A stretch of 64,000 nucleotides of DNA from Lachnospiraceae bacterium (lineage in GTDB: Bacteria > Bacillota > Clostridia > Lachnospirales > Lachnospiraceae). Shown piece by piece: positions 60,175 through 64,000 of this stretch. Each line of letters starts with the position of its first letter. The stretch's first letter is position 1. The notes under the pieces were generated by a model. The model saw nothing but the letters and a program-made list of their open reading frames with translations, ran no database searches and had not been told where the DNA came from. The stretch covers positions 86,283 through 150,282 of the forward strand of contig CABJBM010000019.1 of the NCBI GenBank assembly GCA_902363835.1, read 5' to 3'. Made by a program: the position numbers and the translations under genes.

Positions 60175-60196
60175 CGAACATACATTCGAGTATAAT
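60175..60196 (+). promoter_or_regulatory. SOS box and -10 of the Y-family polymerase gene
   Basis: CGAACATACATTCG (60175-60188) is a near-consensus LexA site (CGAAC-N4-GTTCG with one change). It sits directly before TATAAT (60191-60196), so bound LexA would block the promoter. Confidence 0.8.
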
Positions 60197-60217
60197 GTCT
60201 CTAGAGGTGATTTGATT

Positions 60218-61480
60218 ATGAATAGTGTGATTTTTCACATCGATGTGAACTCTGCTTTTTTGAGTTGGGAAGCAGTATATCGAATACATCATTTGGGTGG
60301 GAATTTAGACCTACGGGATATACCGTCAGCGGTTGGTGGTGATGTTACGAAAAGACATGGTATTATATTAGCGAAAAGTATACCAGCAAAGAAGTATAAT
60401 ATAAAAACAGGGGAATCCGTGCCTGAAGCACTAAGAAAGTGTCCTGATCTTGTACTTGTTCCTCCTAACTATAATCTATATCAGAAGTCATCAAAAGCGT
60501 TTATGAATATTTTAAATGAATATGGCCCCACTGTAGAGCAGTACTCCATCGATGAAGCGTTTGTAGATATGACCGGAACAGAGTCGTTATTCGGCAAACC
60601 AGAAATCGTTGCAAATGAAATAAGAGAGCGTATTTATAGAGAATTAGGATTTTCCGTAAACATCGGAATATCAAATAATAAAGTCCTGGCAAAGATGGCA
60701 TCAGATTTTAAAAAGCCAAATTTAGTTCATACACTGTGGCAACACGAGATAAAAGAAAAAATGTGGACACTTCCTGCATCTGACCTATTTTTTGTTGGTA
60801 GAGCTACTGCGAGAAAATTAAATGGTATAGGAATTAAAACTATAGGTGAATTGGCACAAACTGACCTGTCAATAATTAAATCTCATTTGGGTAAACATGG
60901 AGAAGTGATATGGTCATTTGCGAATGGAATTGACTTCTCAGCAGTTGAGCCCGTACCACCACCAAATAAGGGCTATGGCAACAGCACGACTATTTCTTTT
61001 GATGTTACAGATGCCGACACAGCGAAGTTGGTGCTATTATCACTTGCAGAGACTGTTTCAGCCAGGCTGCGTGATGACAACGTAAAAATCAAAGTAATAT
61101 CCGTTGGAATAAGAGATTATAACCTTGGATACTACAGTCACCAAAAGAAACTTAAAACTGCTACTAACATAACACGAGAAATCTATGAATCGGCTTGCCA
61201 AGTCTTCGATGAAATGTGGGATAAGGTTCCAATCCGTCACCTTGGTATCCACACCAGCCAAGTAGTAACTGAAGAAACAAGACAGCTTAATTTATTTGAT
61301 GACTTTGATTACGAAAAGTTAGAACGATTGGATAGGGCAGTAGATGATATCAGGAAAAGGTTTGGCGCAGATTCTATCGTGAGAGCAAGTTTTATCAAGG
61401 CTGATAAAGTTGACCATATGAGCGGCGGAATCAGTCGTGAAAAGAGAACCGTGAATTATGAAACTCAAAATATATTATAG
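60218..61480 (+). CDS. Y-family DNA polymerase (DinB/UmuC-like)
   Basis: A 420-residue translesion polymerase. Catalytic acids are D9 (FHIDVNSAF) and D112/E113 (YSIDEAF). The Y-family fingers (AKSIPAKKYNIKTGESVPEALRKCP) and HhH region (GRATARKLNGIGIKTIGELAQ) are clear. A clamp-binding motif QLNLF lies near residue 372. The ATG at 60218 follows AGAGGTGA. SOS control is indicated by the LexA box upstream. It belongs to the UmuC-like group common in Firmicute mobile elements. Confidence 0.94.
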   Translation: MNSVIFHIDVNSAFLSWEAVYRIHHLGGNLDLRDIPSAVGGDVTKRHGIILAKSIPAKKYNIKTGESVPEALRKCPDLVLVPPNYNLYQKSSKAFMNILNEYGPTVEQYSIDEAFVDMTGTESLFGKPEIVANEIRERIYRELGFSVNIGISNNKVLAKMASDFKKPNLVHTLWQHEIKEKMWTLPASDLFFVGRATARKLNGIGIKTIGELAQTDLSIIKSHLGKHGEVIWSFANGIDFSAVEPVPPPNKGYGNSTTISFDVTDADTAKLVLLSLAETVSARLRDDNVKIKVISVGIRDYNLGYYSHQKKLKTATNITREIYESACQVFDEMWDKVPIRHLGIHTSQVVTEETRQLNLFDDFDYEKLERLDRAVDDIRKRFGADSIVRASFIKADKVDHMSGGISREKRTVNYETQNIL

Positions 61481-61493
61481 GTGGTAAGGTAAC

Positions 61494-61805
61494 ATGAGTG
61501 CATTTGGGATTGGAACAAATGTAAAAGAAATTGATAGCGGAGAACTACACGGTAAGACGTATAATATTGCTTGCAAGGCTTGGTTTACCTCAAATTGTAG
61601 TCCAAGACCTCTGAGCTTTAAGTTTGAAGGTGACGACGGTATCATACAAACAATATCTGATATAAACATAAAATGCACTGAAGATAAAAATTATAACGGA
61701 ATTCCATCAAAAGAATTCAAGTGTGATGCAATTATTGGTGGCATACGTCATGAATTTAAACTGGTTTTTTATATGGAATCATGCAAATGGGTCATGGTAA
61801 TATAA
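61494..61805 (+). CDS. Small protein of unknown function after the Y-family polymerase
   Basis: A 103-residue protein with alternating beta-type sequence (FGIGTNVKEIDSGELHGKTYNIACKAWFTSNCSPRPLSFKFEGDDGIIQTISDINIK...). It has the position of YolD-like partners of Firmicute polymerases, but no sequence match to YolD is evident. TAGGTGGTAAGG precedes the ATG. It is 13 bp after the polymerase gene and thus probably co-induced. Confidence 0.7.
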   Translation: MSAFGIGTNVKEIDSGELHGKTYNIACKAWFTSNCSPRPLSFKFEGDDGIIQTISDINIKCTEDKNYNGIPSKEFKCDAIIGGIRHEFKLVFYMESCKWVMVI

Positions 61806-61885
61806 AGTACGTGTATAGGATTTCCTGTTATTAGTACAATAAATGATGTACTGATAATGTAACTAACCGAAGTAAGAGGTTAATA

Positions 61886-62821
61886 ATGGATATATTTGAT
61901 GAAAAGGGTATTGACCCTATGCTTATATCAGAAAGAGTTGATCCATATGATGATGTGGATTCTATTTTCGAACTAAAGTTTGACGGAATCAGATGTATTG
62001 CATATATAGATGATCAATCTACCGATTTGAGAAATAAACGAAATATGAGCTTATTGCCGAGATTTCCAGAATTAGAATCATTATATGAGGGCTGTCGGCA
62101 CAAATGCATACTTGACGGCGAACTCAATGTACTGGTCAATGGAAAACCAGATTTTTATGAGGTGCAAAGAAGGACTGTCTTGACTGATCCGTTTAAAATT
62201 CAGTTGGCTTATCGGAAATTTCCTGCTAATTTCGTGGCTTATGATATTTTGTATTATAAAGATAAACAAGTAACTGATTTACCTCTGATGGAGCGCAAAA
62301 AGTTGTTAGATGAAGTTATATCTGAAAGCAACATATTATCAAAATCACGATATGTTGAAACGAACGGAATTGCGATATATAAATTTGCAGAGGAAAATGG
62401 CTTAGAAGGTATCGTCGGAAAAAAGAAAACAAGTCTATATTGGTTCGGGAAGAGATCAAAAGATTGGAAGAAGATCAAGGTACTCAAAGAAGATGATTTT
62501 GTCTGCATAGGTTATATGTTTAACAAAAACAGTATGACGACACTGATACTAGCGAAGTATAATGACGATGATGAGCTTGTTATCACTAATCATGTTTCAC
62601 TCGGCGTAAGTATCACGAAGCTTAATCAACATGGCATGAAAATTTCTAGTTGCCCAATCCTTAACTTAAAAGGGTATGCTGATGCGACTTGGATTGATCC
62701 AATGGTTTGCACAATCGAGTATATGCCTTCTGAAAAAGAGGGCATACGACAACCAACATTCAAAGAAGTGAGAGAAGATAAACCACCAATGGAATGCAGG
62801 ATTAAGGAAGATGACACCTGA
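61886..62821 (+). CDS. ATP-dependent DNA ligase
   Basis: A 311-residue small ligase. The nucleotidyltransferase core has ELKFDGIRCIAY (adenylated K31), DGELN (motif III), a central VAYDILYYKDK block, EGIVGKK (motif IV) and DWKKIK (motif V). An OB-fold fills the C-terminus. There is no LigD polymerase or nuclease domain. Bacteria use NAD-dependent LigA for replication, so this is an accessory, often phage- or repair-linked, ligase. AAGAGG precedes the ATG. Its place after the SOS genes suggests DNA repair. Confidence 0.93.
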   Translation: MDIFDEKGIDPMLISERVDPYDDVDSIFELKFDGIRCIAYIDDQSTDLRNKRNMSLLPRFPELESLYEGCRHKCILDGELNVLVNGKPDFYEVQRRTVLTDPFKIQLAYRKFPANFVAYDILYYKDKQVTDLPLMERKKLLDEVISESNILSKSRYVETNGIAIYKFAEENGLEGIVGKKKTSLYWFGKRSKDWKKIKVLKEDDFVCIGYMFNKNSMTTLILAKYNDDDELVITNHVSLGVSITKLNQHGMKISSCPILNLKGYADATWIDPMVCTIEYMPSEKEGIRQPTFKEVREDKPPMECRIKEDDT

Positions 62822-62899
62822 GAGAGTACTTTTTTGCTAAAATTATATTTATATTTTATTCAATTATGTTAAAATATAAAGAAAAGGATATGAAAAATT

Positions 62900-63079
62900 A
62901 TGGATAATATTATTGGTGGTTCTTCAGGCTGGACATACATTTATCTTGATGATCAAGATATAGAATCTCCGGTATCGTCTAGTTCCATAGAAGCAATTAA
63001 TAACAATTTAAAAATCATAGAAGAATTAGAAAAAGAAAATATGGTGGCAAATCATAGAAGAAAGAATAATGGATACTAA
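62900..63079 (+). CDS. Short hypothetical protein
   Basis: A 59-residue frame (MDNIIGGSSGWTYIYLDDQDIESPVSSSSIEAINNNLKIIEELEKENMV...), acidic and partly helical, with AAAGGA 12 bp upstream. No family is recognised. Codon use looks like that of the neighbours. It may be the last gene of the SOS-side transcript. The following 63080-63236 shows nothing clear. Confidence 0.5.
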   Translation: MDNIIGGSSGWTYIYLDDQDIESPVSSSSIEAINNNLKIIEELEKENMVANHRRKNNGY

Positions 63080-63236
63080 ACACGAAGATGGGAAATAAAA
63101 AAATAACAATACTATATAATGTAGTTTGAATTAAACAAAGATACAATATATAGATTGGAATATCTATGAAAGAGTACTTTTATACAGTAAAAAATAGGGA
63201 ATAGAAGAGTGTTTAAGCTCAACTATTCCCTTAATT

Positions 63237-63365
63237 TTATCTGTTCTCTAAAATTTCTTCTTTCTGTGCTTCGGTAATCCAGTTCTTAATCACTGCATTA
63301 GCCAACATTACAACCGTAAGCGGCCCATTTCCACCATCATACAATCTCATCAATGTCTCAAACAT
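63237..63365 (-). CDS. Small phage-type protein (XkdX-like position)
   Basis: A 42-residue protein: MFETLMRLYDGGNGPLTVVMLANAVIKNWITEAQKEEILENR. CTGGAGGTG lies at ideal distance before the ATG. Its size, position right after a tail-type gene and the ITEAQKEEIL ending fit the short XkdX-like proteins at the end of phage tail operons. That assignment is by pattern only. The start is 3 bp from the stop of the next gene upstream. Confidence 0.7.
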   Translation of the reverse strand: MFETLMRLYDGGNGPLTVVMLANAVIKNWITEAQKEEILENR

Positions 63366-63367
63366 GC

Positions 63368-63793
63368 TTACACCTCCAGACTTGATAATACTAACGTGTC
63401 AACGGTTGCCTTTAAGGTTTCAATTTCTGCCGCCTGTGTCGCTACCTTTTCGGCCTGCGCCGCCACTACTTCGGTTAAATCAGGTGTCCTGAAATATGCA
63501 ATCATTACATCGACCTTAACCTCTGTAATTCCATCATCTTCTAAACCGATTACATGACCGGACTGCTTTGTCAATCTACCGGCATATACTAAATCCGATC
63601 TCTTCCAGTCTACCTCTCCGGATAATCCAATCTGTGTAATGCTGCCGTTGGCTTTCAGGATCGTTTCGATCTCATCAAAAGAATACTCTCCTTTCTGGAA
63701 AGTAATCTTCCCGCCTGATTCTCCAAGGTTTACTCCGGCGGCTACCAGATCAAATGTCTGATCTCCGAATTTGATTTTTTCAATATTGCTCAT
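63368..63793 (-). CDS. Phage-type protein of unknown function
   Basis: A 141-residue protein: a beta-rich N-terminal half (SNIEKIKFGDQTFDLVAAGVNLGESGGKITFQKGEYSFDEIETIL) and a C-terminal coiled coil (VVAAQAEKVATQAAEIETLKATVDTL). Such proteins occur near the ends of Firmicute phage tail operons. The ATG at 63793 is preceded by AAAGGAATT on the minus strand. It lies in one operon with the small XkdX-like gene. Confidence 0.75.
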   Translation of the reverse strand: MSNIEKIKFGDQTFDLVAAGVNLGESGGKITFQKGEYSFDEIETILKANGSITQIGLSGEVDWKRSDLVYAGRLTKQSGHVIGLEDDGITEVKVDVMIAYFRTPDLTEVVAAQAEKVATQAAEIETLKATVDTLVLSSLEV

Positions 63794-63878
63794 GTAATTC
63801 CTTTCTGCCTTTTAGGCATAAAAATAAGCCCCATAAAAGGACTGGTTAACAAGTTTCTTTTCTCAGTTAAATGATCAT

Positions 63879-64000
63879 TTAAAAATTTGAAATATAATTT
63901 CCCCATATTTCGATGAAGGAATTAGCTGATATTACTTTCCCGCTATAGTTAAACAGCTTAAATGTTTTTGTAGTCGCATCATAAGATAAGTAACCGGTAA
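63879..64000 (-). CDS. C-terminal end of a phage tail or appendage protein (partial)
   Basis: The minus-strand frame is open from the right edge and ends with TAA at 63879. It encodes ...TGYLSYDATTKTFKLFNYSGKVISANSFIEIWGNYISNF. A repeating beta-strand C-terminus like this fits a tail fibre or upper-baseplate (BppU-like) protein, but the fragment is too short to be sure. The 85-bp gap to the next gene contains only AT-rich leader sequence. Confidence 0.6.
   Translation of the reverse strand, partial: TGYLSYDATTKTFKLFNYSGKVISANSFIEIWGNYISNF

Overview
The window looks like chromosome of a clostridial bacterium of the Lachnospiraceae, most like the Lacrimispora / [Clostridium] saccharolyticum group. 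The reasons are strong AGGAGG ribosome binding sites, a Feo locus with two FeoA proteins and a FeoB-associated Cys-rich peptide, a glutaminyl-tRNA synthetase, a MocR regulator, paired YkuD L,D-transpeptidases and many ABC and ECF transporters. This placement is inferred from gene content only. No rRNA, tRNA or CRISPR array was found.

1-6753: ferrous iron uptake (feoA-feoA-feoB-small Cys peptide), a divergent Fur-family regulator, an HD-GYP protein, and a DUF6110-type protein translationally coupled to a heavy-metal P-type ATPase. One operator motif, GTTAG-N6-ACTAA(C/T), occurs three times here, and a Fur-like box lies just downstream of the first copy. 6764-9848: a TPP-riboswitch-controlled thiamine precursor uptake operon. 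10009-12908: a small HTH/DUF2975 pair, then an IS30-type element set in a block of degenerate repeats. 12908-20629: a two-component system divergent from a five-gene oligopeptide/nickel-type ABC operon. 20891-29772: accessory genes, including two unusual multidomain proteins (APH plus protein-kinase-like; GNAT plus pyrophosphatase-like), two MerR-family regulators, an oxidoreductase, an EamA exporter and a YkuD enzyme.

30292-34913: a phospho-glycosidase (GH4) and PTS EIICB pair facing two overlapping RpiR regulators. 35106-39024: a nucleoside phosphorylase with a complete dedicated ECF transporter (S, T and fused A-A'), which suggests nucleoside or base salvage. 39111-47789: a conserved unknown, a second YkuD enzyme, GlnRS, MocR, a MORN-like membrane protein, an AraC regulator and a coiled-coil protein with perfect heptad repeats. 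48054-55788: a glycoside locus with a predicted glycosidase and AraC regulator on the minus strand, and a Gfo/Idh oxidoreductase with a CUT1 sugar transporter lacking its ATPase on the plus strand.

56041-64000 is accessory and more AT-rich. It holds three paralogous small coiled-coil genes (MPRGVRK family). Two of them share a roughly 250-bp duplicated upstream region with a conserved hairpin, and the duplications flank a chemotaxis receptor gene. An SOS cassette follows: LexA, a small protein, a Y-family polymerase, a small protein and an ATP-dependent DNA ligase, with recognisable LexA boxes. The right edge carries minus-strand phage-type genes, so this end probably enters a prophage or a remnant of one. 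The MPRGVRK trio with its duplicated hairpin-bearing leaders is the best candidate for something undescribed.
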